From contig JAJZGG010000013.1 in NCBI GenBank assembly GCA_021804965.1, positions 1 to 45,884 of the forward strand: DNA of 45,884 bases. The letters are read 5' to 3'. The notes under the pieces were generated by a model. That model had not been told where the DNA came from. It did no database searches and was given only the letters and a program-made list of their open reading frames with translations. Below, piece by piece: positions 30,562 to 38,757 of this stretch (its first letter is position 1; the number at the start of each line of letters is the position of its first letter). The DNA comes from Acidobacteriota bacterium. Lineage in GTDB: Bacteria > Acidobacteriota > Terriglobia > Terriglobales > Acidobacteriaceae. Position numbers and translations under genes: made by a program.

Positions 30562-31269
30562 TCAAAAACTCTTCAGCAGCGATCCGGCCACCAGATTCCA
30601 TCCGTCCACGATCACGAAGAGCAGAATCTTGAGCGGCGTCGAGATGACCACCGGTGGCAGCTGAAACATGCCTATCGAGGTGGTCACCGCAGCCGTAACC
30701 ATGTCGATCAGCAGAAACGGCAGATAGAGAACCGCCCCGATGGCAAAGCCCGACTTCAGCTCGGAAAGCATGTAGGCCGGCACCACCACCCGCATCGGCA
30801 GATCCATCGGCTGGTTGGGTCGGGGAATCTGTCCGGCTGCGGTAAACAAGGCCAGATCCTTTTCCCGCGCATACCGAAGCAGATAGGCCTTGATCGGCGT
30901 TGTTCCCTGCTCGATCGCCTGCCATCCGGTCACCCGGCCATCGCGATACGGCGTCACCGCCTGCTGCTCGACCTGCACCAGTACCGGCTGCATCAGGAAC
31001 CAGGTCATCACCAGCCCCAGCCCCAGCAGCGTGGAATTGGACGGAGCCGTCTGCGTGCCCAGCGCCTGACGCAGGAAATGAAAGACCACCATCAGACGCA
31101 CCATCGGCGTCATGGCCATCACCAGTGCCGGCAGCAGCGTAATCAGCGTCAGCACAAAGAGGATCGTCCAGGGCGTCGAATCCCCCGGCCGCAGCCGCGC
31201 ATTCAGGTCCGGCAAGACCGGGGCCACGCGCGGAGCCGCCACACGGATCAGCAGAAGCAGGCTGCTCAC
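30562..31269 (-). CDS. fliP: Flagellar export gate protein FliP
   Basis: A 235-residue FliP. The TPMVRLMVVFHFLRQALGTQTAPSNSTLLGLGLVMTWFLMQPV stretch is the family signature, with IPAYMLSELKSGFAIG-like VPAYMLSELKSGFAIGAVLYLPFLLIDMV later. The start is a GTG at 31269 that overlaps the stop of the upstream gene (GTGA), with GGGAGG about 9 nt before it. The N-terminal signal-like segment is short compared with enterobacterial FliP. Confidence 0.96.
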   Translation of the reverse strand: MSSLLLLIRVAAPRVAPVLPDLNARLRPGDSTPWTILFVLTLITLLPALVMAMTPMVRLMVVFHFLRQALGTQTAPSNSTLLGLGLVMTWFLMQPVLVQVEQQAVTPYRDGRVTGWQAIEQGTTPIKAYLLRYAREKDLALFTAAGQIPRPNQPMDLPMRVVVPAYMLSELKSGFAIGAVLYLPFLLIDMVTAAVTTSIGMFQLPPVVISTPLKILLFVIVDGWNLVAGSLLKSF

Positions 31270-32087
31270 TGGATCTCGCCTCCCGTCGCCCGGTCCAACA
31301 GTCTGTGTTCACCAAGCGCATCGACCGGCATCGTCGCACCCGCATTCCATCCAGAGGCGTATCTCCTGGCGGTGGACTTTCCAGAGCTGGAATGCTTGGG
31401 GCTGGAATGCTTGGGGATGGAATGCTCGGGGCTGGATTTCTTTGCGCTGGAATGCTTGAAGCTGGACTTGCTCGTCGCCAAGCGCCGACTGGCCGCCGGA
31501 GTCGCGCCCAGATCCAGCAACGCCGGCGCATGATCCCCGTTTGCCGCCAGCAGAATCCGCTTTCCGTCCACCTGCAGCAGCACGGCACGCAGTCTGGGCC
31601 CGGCGGCAATCTGATCCACCACCGTCATCGGCCTTTGCCCCGAGGCTCGGCGCTGCAGCCGCGATCGTCCCACCGCTGCGGCCTCGAGCAGCAGCGTTCG
31701 CGCCCGATTCCATCCCTTCCGGATTCCGACCGCGATCCCTTGCCGCCAATGCCGCCATTGCAGGGTGCGCCCGGCAGCAGCTCCCAGCGCCGCGCCGGAG
31801 CCCGATGCAGCCAAGCCGGACCTCCGCGCGCCAGCCAATGCCCTCGCGACTCCGGAGCCACCCGTCGCACGCGAGGCTTGCTCTGGAATGGGAGTTCCGG
31901 CCCGGGCAGCGGCTGTGTGCGTGGCCTGTTTCGGTCTGGCATGTTTCGGTCTGGCCGGTTTCGGCTCACCCAGCTCCGGCTTACCCAGTTCCGGCTTACC
32001 CGGCTCTGGCAAACTCCGCGTGCCTGCATGACGGCGCCCAGTTCCCGGCCCGCCTACCGTCGCTTGATTGCTGTTCGTCTTCTCCAT
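31266..32087 (-). CDS. FliO-like protein lacking a membrane segment, repeat-rich
   Basis: A 273-residue basic protein in the place of fliO, directly before fliP. The only FliO-like part is about 165-210: MTVVDQIAAGPRLRAVLLQVDGKRILLAANGDHAPALLDLG, resembling the FliO cytoplasmic region. FliO normally has an N-terminal membrane helix to help FliP assemble, but no stretch here is hydrophobic enough. PELGK-type pentapeptide repeats occupy the first 50 residues and SSPKH-type repeats follow the core. The ATG at 32087 has GGAGAGA upstream; an in-frame TTG at 32114 would overlap fliN. It is a candidate FliO; function uncertain. Confidence 0.6.
   Translation of the reverse strand: MEKTNSNQATVGGPGTGRRHAGTRSLPEPGKPELGKPELGEPKPARPKHARPKQATHTAAARAGTPIPEQASRATGGSGVARALAGARRSGLAASGSGAALGAAAGRTLQWRHWRQGIAVGIRKGWNRARTLLLEAAAVGRSRLQRRASGQRPMTVVDQIAAGPRLRAVLLQVDGKRILLAANGDHAPALLDLGATPAASRRLATSKSSFKHSSAKKSSPEHSIPKHSSPKHSSSGKSTARRYASGWNAGATMPVDALGEHRLLDRATGGEIQ
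31385..31474. repeat. Six-unit 15-nt in-frame repeat (FliO-like C-terminal part)
   Basis: Units of the form GGCTGGAATGCTTGG at 31385-31399, 31400-31414, 31415-31429, 31430-31444, 31445-31459 and 31460-31474 encode SSPKH/SIPKH/SSFKH-like basic pentapeptides. Confidence 0.85.
31919..32008. repeat. Six-unit 15-nt in-frame repeat (FliO-like N-terminal part)
   Basis: Units at 31919-31933, 31934-31948, 31949-31963, 31964-31978, 31979-31993 and 31994-32008. Two sub-types (GTCTGGCATGTTTCG-like and GCTTACCCAGTTCCG-like) encode PKHAR- and PELGK-type pentapeptides. Confidence 0.85.
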
Positions 32088-32106
32088 GGGTTCTCTCCGG
32101 GTCCTC

Positions 32107-32505
32107 TCAGGCAAGCCTCGTCACACGCACGGCAAGCTGCGTGTCAATGACCTCAAACTCCGTCCAGGCAAGCGAGACGTCCCCGCTCGCCAGCGGCAGG
32201 TCTTCCCCGTGGCCCCATTGGGTTTCCAGCACCGTCCCGGCCTGCATGGCCAGCAGATTGCGCACACGGAAGTTGCGGACAGGAATGCCAACAGACACGG
32301 TCACCGGCAAGGGCAGCACCACCGCCGGGATGGCATCCTCGCTCCCATCGGCTTCCGCCGGTGCGTCGGAGAGCACCGCACGCTCCAGCGCAACCGCAGT
32401 CGGGATCAGATCCCCGTTCGGTGCCTCCGCGCGAACAGGATCGGCAGTCAAAGCCGGAGGAATGGGGCGAAGCGTGCTTTCGGGAGTGGGTGCAGCCGAT
32501 GCCAT
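32107..32505 (-). CDS. Second FliN-like (SpoA domain) protein
   Basis: A 132-residue protein whose last about 70 residues form a divergent SpoA domain: LPVTVSVGIPVRNFRVRNLLAMQAGTVLET to FEVIDTQLAVRVTRL. The N-terminal part is Pro/Ala-rich. SpoA proteins of this size are C-ring FliN subunits, so this may be the structural FliN while the FliY-like one has an extra task, or it may be a modified FliN used with export. The ATG at 32505 is preferred over a TTG at 32544; neither ribosome-binding site is strong. It leads the fliO-P-Q-R-flhB-flhA run. Confidence 0.75.
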   Translation of the reverse strand: MASAAPTPESTLRPIPPALTADPVRAEAPNGDLIPTAVALERAVLSDAPAEADGSEDAIPAVVLPLPVTVSVGIPVRNFRVRNLLAMQAGTVLETQWGHGEDLPLASGDVSLAWTEFEVIDTQLAVRVTRLA

Positions 32506-32786
32506 AAGCCGTCCGAAGAAGAGATTCACTGCGGAGCGGAGCAAGCGAGAGACCGGAATGGGGAGAGACTTATGAGAGAAAACTTAGAAAGACGGAATTG
32601 CCCATGCACGCCGGCAGGAACCGGGCCTTGCCTGTCCGTTTTCCGGGAGAAAACCAGAACCGTACCGGGAGAGAAACAGACAGGCATGCCGGAGCAGGCA
32701 GGCAGACAATCCCATCCAACGCAGTCCATGGACCATTCTGGGAGGCCATGGCGCAGTCCAACCGCAACCGGCCATGGCCGCCTGAG
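32506..32786. other. Gap between flgE and the second fliN
   Basis: 281 nt without a gene. It holds a 12-bp inverted repeat (32630-32641 with 32674-32685, one G-T pair, 32-nt loop) that lacks a T-run, with the short direct repeat CCGGGAGA inside its loop. The sequence next to fliN is AT-richer on the minus strand (TCTAAGTTTTCTCTCATAAGT) and may hold the operon promoter, but no clear -35/-10 pair stands out. Confidence 0.5.
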
Positions 32787-34025
32787 TTACCGCACCATAT
32801 CGATCGTGTCCTGGGCCACGTTGTCAAAGGTGGTCACGGCCTTGGAGTTGGCCTCAAAGGCGCGCTGGGCGATGATCAGATTCGAGAACTCGGTGGAGAT
32901 GTTGACGTTGGACTGCTCGAGCGACCCGCCCTGAATGTTTCCCACGCCGGCAGCGCCGGGAGCATTGGTCACTGCCGTTCCGCTGGCCAGTGTTGTCGCG
33001 TACTCGCCATTGCCCAGCAGCTTCATTCCCTGCTGATTGACCACCGATGCCAGGGCCACCCGACCCACAGCCTGCTGCTGTCCGTTCGAGAAGCTGGCGA
33101 CCACGGTTCCATCCGAGTTCACCGAGAAGCTTTGATACTGCCCGCTGGCGTAGCCATTCTGGTTGGTTGCCGAAACCGCCGAAGCCGTATCCACCTGCGT
33201 CAACGTCGGGTTGTTGTTGCTGTCATACAGATTCCAGCTGAAGTTCAGGTTCGAGGCCCCATCCGCCAGGCCGGTGAAGCTGATTCCCGAGACGTTGGCC
33301 GCCGGCGTAGTCAGGTTTCCGTTGCTGTCGAAGGTCAGCGTTCCGGTGGTGTTGGCCGAGGTGCCGGCGCCTGTCTGGTCCCCGGCGGGCAAGGCAATCG
33401 AATAGCTCCAGGTATTGTTGGCCGTCTTGGTATAGTTGACGGTCAGCGTGTGGCTCTGGCCCAGCGAATCATAGACCTTGACCTGGCCCGGAACCACCGT
33501 TCCCACCGCTGCCGACGAGTTCAGATTCGCCGTCATGCCGAATGTATTCGTGGCTGCCGGAGTCTGCACCTGACCGACCGGGATGGAAAGCGCCGTCAGC
33601 GGCGCATTGGTATTCACCACCCCGTTGGTTGCCGGATACCCCATCACGGACAGACCGTCCTGGGAGACCAGTGCCCCGCTTGCATTCACCGTAAAGTTGC
33701 CATTCCGGGTGTAGACGTTGTTGTTGTTTCCCGAACTCAGGACAAAGAATCCATTGCCATCAATCGCCATATTGCTGGCCGTTCCGGTCGAGTTCACATT
33801 GCCCTGGGTAAAGTTCGAAGAGATATTGGCCAGCTGCACGCCCGATCCCTGCTGGATCGGATTCCCGGATCCGGTCTCGCCGACCTGCTGGTAGAAGAAA
33901 TCGGAAAAATTGACCGTCTGATCCTTGTAGGCTGTCGAATTCAGATTCGACAGGTTGTTGGCGATGGTGTTCAGCGCGGTTGCATCATTGTTCAGGCCCG
34001 TCAAAGGAATATAAAAACTTGCCAC
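32787..34025 (-). CDS. flgE: Flagellar hook protein FlgE
   Basis: A 412-residue FlgE, which polymerises into the hook. The N-terminus MASFYIPLTGLNNDATALNTIANNLSNLNSTAYK and TVNFSDFFYQQVG, the MAIDGNGFFVLSSGNNNNVYTRNGNF segment, and the C-terminal GGSLEQSNVNISTEFSNLIIAQRAFEANSKAVTTFDNV are diagnostic. The start is a GTG at 34025 with a strong GGAGGAG site 6-7 nt upstream. flgD precedes it by 68 nt. Confidence 0.97.
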   Translation of the reverse strand: MASFYIPLTGLNNDATALNTIANNLSNLNSTAYKDQTVNFSDFFYQQVGETGSGNPIQQGSGVQLANISSNFTQGNVNSTGTASNMAIDGNGFFVLSSGNNNNVYTRNGNFTVNASGALVSQDGLSVMGYPATNGVVNTNAPLTALSIPVGQVQTPAATNTFGMTANLNSSAAVGTVVPGQVKVYDSLGQSHTLTVNYTKTANNTWSYSIALPAGDQTGAGTSANTTGTLTFDSNGNLTTPAANVSGISFTGLADGASNLNFSWNLYDSNNNPTLTQVDTASAVSATNQNGYASGQYQSFSVNSDGTVVASFSNGQQQAVGRVALASVVNQQGMKLLGNGEYATTLASGTAVTNAPGAAGVGNIQGGSLEQSNVNISTEFSNLIIAQRAFEANSKAVTTFDNVAQDTIDMVR

Positions 34026-34093
34026 AGTCTCTCCTCCTGCTTGGTTGCGTTGTGAATACCCGTCTTCGCCCTGTCCAACCCGTTGGGGAAGCC

Positions 34094-34735
34094 CTACTCG
34101 TGTGCGTTGCCGAGGAAACGCGGCAATGGAATATCCCGGATGGCATGCCCGTAACCCGGCTGGCTGTGCGGCTTGCCGAGGGCTCCGGCCACCTTCTCCG
34201 CCGAGGCGGAGATCGGCGGCACACTCATGTTTCCGTGCTCCACATGCTGGGGCACCATCCTGGTCATGGAGGAGGCCCGTCCTGCCGTGCCGCCCACCGG
34301 AGCCAGTGCCCCTGTACCGGTGCCTGATCCGCTGGTGGCGCCGGTTCCGGATCCGGTTCCAGTCCCGCTGCCCGATCCGGTCCCCGTTCCCGATCCGGTG
34401 CCCGATCCCGTCCCGCTACCCGTCCCCGAAGTTGCGCCCACAGCCGTCGTATTCTGATTGATCGAAATCAGCTGCTCCAGGCTGTTGATCTGCACCAGCT
34501 GGCTGATGTACTGGTTGGGATCGACATCCGCCGTCGGATCCTGATTCTGCATCTCGGTCACCAGAAGCGTCAGAAAATCATTGGCCGTAATCCCCGTGTT
34601 GGCCGCCGCACTGCTGCTGGCCGATCCGCCGGAAGCCGCTCCACTGCCCGTGCTTGCCATCGGACTCAGTCCGCCCTGCGGTCGGCTGTTGGCATTCCAT
34701 GCCGAGAGCATGCCCATCATCGCTGCCTGACTCAT
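34094..34735 (-). CDS. flgD: FlgD hook cap protein, shortened and repeat-ended
   Basis: A 213-residue FlgD, the scaffold for hook growth. The conserved domain (about 48-95) is clear: ITANDFLTLLVTEMQNQDPTADVDPNQYISQLVQINSLEQLISINQ. The usual C-terminal FLN/Tudor-like domains (about 120 residues) are missing. In their place is a Gly/Thr/Ser repeat (about 100-140) and a short unrelated tail. The ATG at 34735 is set by AAGGAG; the frame is open to 34846. The gene sits between fliK and flgE, its usual place. Confidence 0.9.
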   Translation of the reverse strand: MSQAAMMGMLSAWNANSRPQGGLSPMASTGSGAASGGSASSSAAANTGITANDFLTLLVTEMQNQDPTADVDPNQYISQLVQINSLEQLISINQNTTAVGATSGTGSGTGSGTGSGTGTGSGSGTGTGSGTGATSGSGTGTGALAPVGGTAGRASSMTRMVPQHVEHGNMSVPPISASAEKVAGALGKPHSQPGYGHAIRDIPLPRFLGNAHE

Positions 34736-34900
34736 CTTCGGCTCCTTCGCCTGCTCCTGCCTTCGAATCCTGCGCACCCTGCGCAGCTTCCCAGTTCCTG
34801 CGGCCGGTTGCCCGCTTCCTTGCGATTCGCCTGCCATACTTCGCAACGGGCTATGGAAAAACTCTCAGGGGAAGCCATTTCATTCCCCTCATTGACGGAG

Positions 34901-34925
34901 ACCCGAGAGGCTAAATAGCTCGGGT
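34901..34925. other. Hairpin in the fliK-flgD gap
   Basis: ACCCGAG (34901-34907) and CTCGGGT (34919-34925) form a 7-bp stem with an 11-nt loop that contains a further short inverted repeat (GGCTAAATAGC overlaps the stem). The 246-nt gap (34736-34981) shows nothing else I can assign. Confidence 0.4.
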
Positions 34926-34981
34926 TCTAAGAGCATTCCCATGCCTTCACCCGCTCTCGGTCCCAATCCAGGACCACCCTG

Positions 34982-37282
34982 CTAGGCATGCACGGATATC
35001 CTTTGCCCGCGACCGCCGGATGCCGGAGTTATCGCCCCCCGGCTGCTGCCGGAAACCGGCGGCAGCGCCGCAGCGCCCATGGCCAGCCCCGGCTCGGCAA
35101 CCGACCGGCCGCTGCGGGAGACCACACTGCCGGTGGCGGCCAGGGCTTCGACCAACTGCCCCGAGGAGTGTCCGGAGGCCGAAGAATCCTGTCCACCGCC
35201 GAAGCCGGCTCCTGCGCCGGAGGGATTTCCCTGCCCATACCCCATCCCGGCATTGCCCTGCCAGGAGCGGGCCTGCGAGGAGGGATCGCCACCCCCCTGC
35301 GACTGTCCGCCCATATTTCCCGCCAAACTGCTCATGGCCGCCGGAGCAACCACGGCCAACCGCTCCACCGGTGTAGCGCGTTGCGCCAGCCAGCCGCCCA
35401 GAGCCCCCAGTTGCCCCTGCAGCGCATGCTGCGCCGCCTCGGAGCTGGGAATCAGCGTTGCCTGAATCGACCCGGCCACCTGCCGGGCCTGTAGCTCGAC
35501 GTACCCCAGACGCGCATCCTGATATCCGACCGAAAGACTGGCCGCACCCGGCGCACTCGGCATCGCGCTGCCGCCCACCGCCGCGCTGCCGCCATCCATC
35601 GCCTCAAAGACCTGCCCCGGATGCAGCAATGCCGCATGCATGGGGGAGTTCGAGGCATTGGCCATCGCAAGAGTTCCAGGGGCCACAGGCGCAGGGGCCA
35701 TGATCGAGGGTGCCGTCATCGGAGCCGCATTGCCCTGCGGCATGGGGTGGACCACAGCCACCGCAGAGGCACCAGCTTCCACGGTTGATTTGGACGCACG
35801 AGCGTTCCCGTCACTTCCACCGCTGCTCGATGCTGCGGTCGGCGTCGCTGCAGAAGCGCTTCCGGTCGAACCGGCAGCTGCGGGACTGGATGGAGCGGCA
35901 GCCGATGCCGGTTTTACGGATGCAGACGCGGGTACAGACGCGGCTGCCGTGGGAGTTGCAGCCGAAGCGGAGTTGGCAGCCGCCGTCGTTCCAGCGGAAG
36001 ATGCAACCGCAGGCAGCGGCACAACCGCTGGCGCAACCTTGCCTGCCAGGACTGTCGGGTCCGTACCCGCAACTCCGTCGGCTGCTGCCCGTGGAGGAGC
36101 AGCATTCGGCCCGGCGATCGCATGACCTGTCTGGCTGGTGGCTGTCTGATTGGTGGCTGTCTGGCTTAAAGCTGTCGGGCTCAAGCCGGGTTGCGGCACC
36201 GTCGCATTGCCTGACCCCGGACTGCCCGCGTCCCCATTGCGAATCGACGCGGCCACACCGGCTTCAGAGACTGCGCCCGCAGCGGCCGTGCCAGCAGAAA
36301 CCGCACCAGCAGGGAGAGTCCCGGGCAAAAGGGTGGCCGTTTTGGCAGCATCGGAAACTAGGGCAGCACCCGGAGCTGCACCCGGAGCTAGACCCGGAGC
36401 TAGACCCGGAATCAGGGCTCCACTTTGGGCCGCGCTCCCAGGCAGCGGGAGTGCTGCGGATTTCCCTGCGCCGCTCCCTTCGCTGCTCCCTGCGCCGCCA
36501 GCCGTCGCTCCGGAAGCTGCGAGAGTTCCAACCTGAGAGCTGGCCGTCTGTCCGGAGGATCCCGCAGAAGCCATTCCCGGTTGCGACAAAACCGGAGTGA
36601 CCGGTGCGGGGATGGCAATCGCATGCAAGACCGGCGGCTGCGGACCGGAAATCTGACCCGAAACAGCTCCCCCCGGCGTGGACTTTGTCGCCTGCGAGCG
36701 CTCGCGCATCAGGCGAGAGGTCGCAGCCTCTGTTTTGGAGTCAGGAGTCGCGGTTCCGGAAAGTTGACCCGTGGCAATGGCCGCAATCCGGCCCAGAATC
36801 TGCCCGGAAGGCGCGCCCGGCACTGTCGCAGCGGCGAGCTCAAGTGTCGCAGACGAAGCCGGAGTCGGTGCAGCCTTGGCGGCCAGCGGACTGCCTGCCG
36901 TCACGGTAGCAGCCGGAGCTGTCGATTGCGAGCCGTTCTGCACCGCAGCCGTCGCGGCTTCGGCAACTGCAGCTTCGGCAGTAGCGGCTTCGGCAACTGC
37001 GCCGCTCTGCTGGGCCAGATCGAAGACCCGGCTCCAGAGCTGTTTCTGCCCATCGGCAGCAGCAGCGGCACCATGGTTGGCCGATGCCGGCAACGGAACT
37101 CCAGCCGGCGATTTGCCCGCCGGAAGCGGAGAACCAGCCGCCTGTGGCCCCAACAGAGCGGCAAGGGCGGCATCCAGCCCAAGGCCGCCAGCGGTAGCAC
37201 CCGCAGCCAAGCCCGCCTTCAGGCCGGGCAAACCAGCCGGGGCAGGAGCAGATCCATCGGAATTGATCGGTGCCAGAGCCAT
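34982..37282 (-). CDS. fliK: Flagellar hook-length control protein FliK, Ala-rich
   Basis: A 766-residue protein, far larger than the about 400 residues of enterobacterial FliK. The first 560 residues are low-complexity Ala/Pro/Ser/Gly/Thr with tandem repeats, as expected for a molecular ruler whose length sets hook length. The hook-length domain is near 585-645: VGYQDARLGYVELQARQVAGSIQATLIPSSEAAQHALQGQLGALGGWLAQR. A Gly/Ser/Gln-rich tail follows. No Shine-Dalgarno sequence is seen before the ATG at 37282. It is the first gene of the flagellar run; flgD follows after 246 nt. Confidence 0.85.
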   Translation of the reverse strand: MALAPINSDGSAPAPAGLPGLKAGLAAGATAGGLGLDAALAALLGPQAAGSPLPAGKSPAGVPLPASANHGAAAAADGQKQLWSRVFDLAQQSGAVAEAATAEAAVAEAATAAVQNGSQSTAPAATVTAGSPLAAKAAPTPASSATLELAAATVPGAPSGQILGRIAAIATGQLSGTATPDSKTEAATSRLMRERSQATKSTPGGAVSGQISGPQPPVLHAIAIPAPVTPVLSQPGMASAGSSGQTASSQVGTLAASGATAGGAGSSEGSGAGKSAALPLPGSAAQSGALIPGLAPGLAPGAAPGAALVSDAAKTATLLPGTLPAGAVSAGTAAAGAVSEAGVAASIRNGDAGSPGSGNATVPQPGLSPTALSQTATNQTATSQTGHAIAGPNAAPPRAAADGVAGTDPTVLAGKVAPAVVPLPAVASSAGTTAAANSASAATPTAAASVPASASVKPASAAAPSSPAAAGSTGSASAATPTAASSSGGSDGNARASKSTVEAGASAVAVVHPMPQGNAAPMTAPSIMAPAPVAPGTLAMANASNSPMHAALLHPGQVFEAMDGGSAAVGGSAMPSAPGAASLSVGYQDARLGYVELQARQVAGSIQATLIPSSEAAQHALQGQLGALGGWLAQRATPVERLAVVAPAAMSSLAGNMGGQSQGGGDPSSQARSWQGNAGMGYGQGNPSGAGAGFGGGQDSSASGHSSGQLVEALAATGSVVSRSGRSVAEPGLAMGAAALPPVSGSSRGAITPASGGRGQRISVHA
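36127..36186. repeat. 15-nt in-frame tandem repeat in fliK
   Basis: Four units beginning CTGTC (36127-36141, 36142-36156, 36157-36171, 36172-36186) encode TSQTG/TNQTA/LSQTA-like pentapeptides in the FliK ruler region. Confidence 0.75.
36372..36407. repeat. 12-nt in-frame tandem repeat in fliK
   Basis: GGAGCTGCACCC (36372-36383) followed by two identical GGAGCTAGACCC units (36384-36395, 36396-36407) encode PGLA/PGAA-like tetrapeptides. Confidence 0.8.
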
Positions 37283-37328
37283 GCGCGGCGACTGGAGCAG
37301 CTACCGTGCCATCGGCAACGGCATGCGT

Positions 37329-37343
37329 TTAGGGAAGATTCAT
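37329..37343 (-). other. Possible four-codon leader ORF before fliK
   Basis: GGGAGG (37355-37350) lies 6 nt before ATG AAT CTT CCC TAA, which gives MNLP and a stop 46 nt before the fliK ATG. It is preceded by an eight-codon frame whose TGA overlaps this ATG. The signal is suggestive because fliK itself lacks a ribosome-binding site, but so short a frame can occur by chance. Confidence 0.25.
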
Positions 37344-37386
37344 TGAAAACCTCCCACAACGCGCATGGCTCTCTCCCGAGCTGGGT

Positions 37387-38757
37387 TTACCGCGGCAGCA
37401 GTTCGGCCTCCGCCTCGGCCAGCGCCTCTTCCAGAATGTCGATCGCAACGGTGGCCTCCTCGCTGCGAACCACCAGAGGCGGACACAGGCGGATGGCCGT
37501 CTCGCCGCAGCCCAAGACCAGCAGGCCCTTTTCAAAGCACAGCTCTTCGACGCGATTGCGCAGCAGCGGTGCCGGCTCCCGCGTCTGCTTGTTGGCCACC
37601 AGCTCCAGGCCAATCATCAGTCCGCGTCCCCGCACATCCCCCACGCTGGGATGCGTGGCCTTCCAGCCTTCCAGCCGGGTGAGAATCTCCCCGCCCACCG
37701 TGGCTGCATTCGGAATCGCTTCCCGCTCCAGGATGTCCATGGTTGCCAGCGCTGCGGCAATGGCGACCGGATTCCCACCGAAGGTGGACGCATGAGAACC
37801 GGGCAACCAGTCCATCACCTCGGCCTTGGCCATGCAGACGCTGAGCGGCATGCCGGAGGCGATGCCCTTGGCCGAGCAGACGATATCCGGCTCCACGCCC
37901 GTATGCTGGATTGCCCACCACTTGCCGGTTCGTCCGGCGCCGGACTGCACCTCGTCGGCCACCAGCAGAATCCCGTGCCGGTCACAGATCGCGCGCAGCT
38001 CCTGCATGAAGACCGTCGGTGCCACCACATACCCGCCTTCGCCCTGAATCGGCTCCACAAAGATGGCAGCCACCTCTTCCGGAGCCAGAACGGTCTTGAA
38101 GAGCTTCTCTTCGATAAACCGTGCGCAGCCCAGTGCAAAGGCCTCCTCGGCCTGCGGTCCGCCGGAGCATCCGCGATACGTATAGGGGTAGCGCACATGC
38201 GTCACACCCGGCACCAGCGGCGCAAATCTCCGCTTCTGCTGGGGCTTGGACGCGGTCAGGCTCAGGGCACCCATCGTCCTGCCGTGGAAGGCCCCATAGA
38301 ACGCGATCACGTGCTGCCGTTTGGTGTGGTACCGTGCCAGCTTCAGCGCGCACTCCAGCGCCTCGGCCCCGGAGTTGCCAAAGTAGAACCGATGCGGCCC
38401 CTTCATCGGAGCCACGGCCGAAAGCCGCTCGGCAAACTGCGGCATCAGCTCGTAGTAAAAATCCGTTCCCGACAGATGCAGCAGCTCTCCGGCCTGCTTC
38501 TGTATGGCAGCCACCACCTCCGGATGGCAGTGCCCGGTCGAGGTCACCGCAATGCCGGCGGCAAAGTCCAGAAACTCATTGCCATCCACATCCTCAATCC
38601 GCAGCCCGCGTCCGCGCTTGGCCACCAGTGGGTAGCCGCGCGTGTAGCTGGGGGACATCAGCGCCTCATCGCGGGCCACCACCGCTGCCGCCTTCGGTCC
38701 GGGCAACGCGCCCTTCAGCTTCGGTCCAAACTCCGCATGCAATGCCTTGCGATCCAT
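37387..38757 (-). CDS. Class III PLP aminotransferase (4-aminobutyrate/ornithine type)
   Basis: A 456-residue fold-type I aminotransferase that moves an omega-amino group to a keto acid. Motifs: GNEFLDFAAGIAVTSTGHCHPEV, FGNSGAEALECALKLAR, FYGAFHGRTMGALSLTASK, the FVEPIQGEGGY and LLVADEVQSGAGRTGKWWA (PLP-binding Asp) segments, and CSAKGIASGMPLS with the Schiff-base lysine (near 297). Substrate cannot be fixed from sequence; 4-aminobutyrate, ornithine or a longer diamine are possible. AAGGAG lies 8 nt before the ATG at 38757; the frame is open to 38883. It is upstream of fliK on the same strand without obvious relation. Confidence 0.93.
   Translation of the reverse strand: MDRKALHAEFGPKLKGALPGPKAAAVVARDEALMSPSYTRGYPLVAKRGRGLRIEDVDGNEFLDFAAGIAVTSTGHCHPEVVAAIQKQAGELLHLSGTDFYYELMPQFAERLSAVAPMKGPHRFYFGNSGAEALECALKLARYHTKRQHVIAFYGAFHGRTMGALSLTASKPQQKRRFAPLVPGVTHVRYPYTYRGCSGGPQAEEAFALGCARFIEEKLFKTVLAPEEVAAIFVEPIQGEGGYVVAPTVFMQELRAICDRHGILLVADEVQSGAGRTGKWWAIQHTGVEPDIVCSAKGIASGMPLSVCMAKAEVMDWLPGSHASTFGGNPVAIAAALATMDILEREAIPNAATVGGEILTRLEGWKATHPSVGDVRGRGLMIGLELVANKQTREPAPLLRNRVEELCFEKGLLVLGCGETAIRLCPPLVVRSEEATVAIDILEEALAEAEAELLPR

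Noticed and set aside
37309-37331. GCCGATGG with an upstream TAAA before fliK as a sigma-28 promoter
   Set aside because: The TAAA lies 11 nt instead of 15 nt from the -10 box, so the spacing is wrong.
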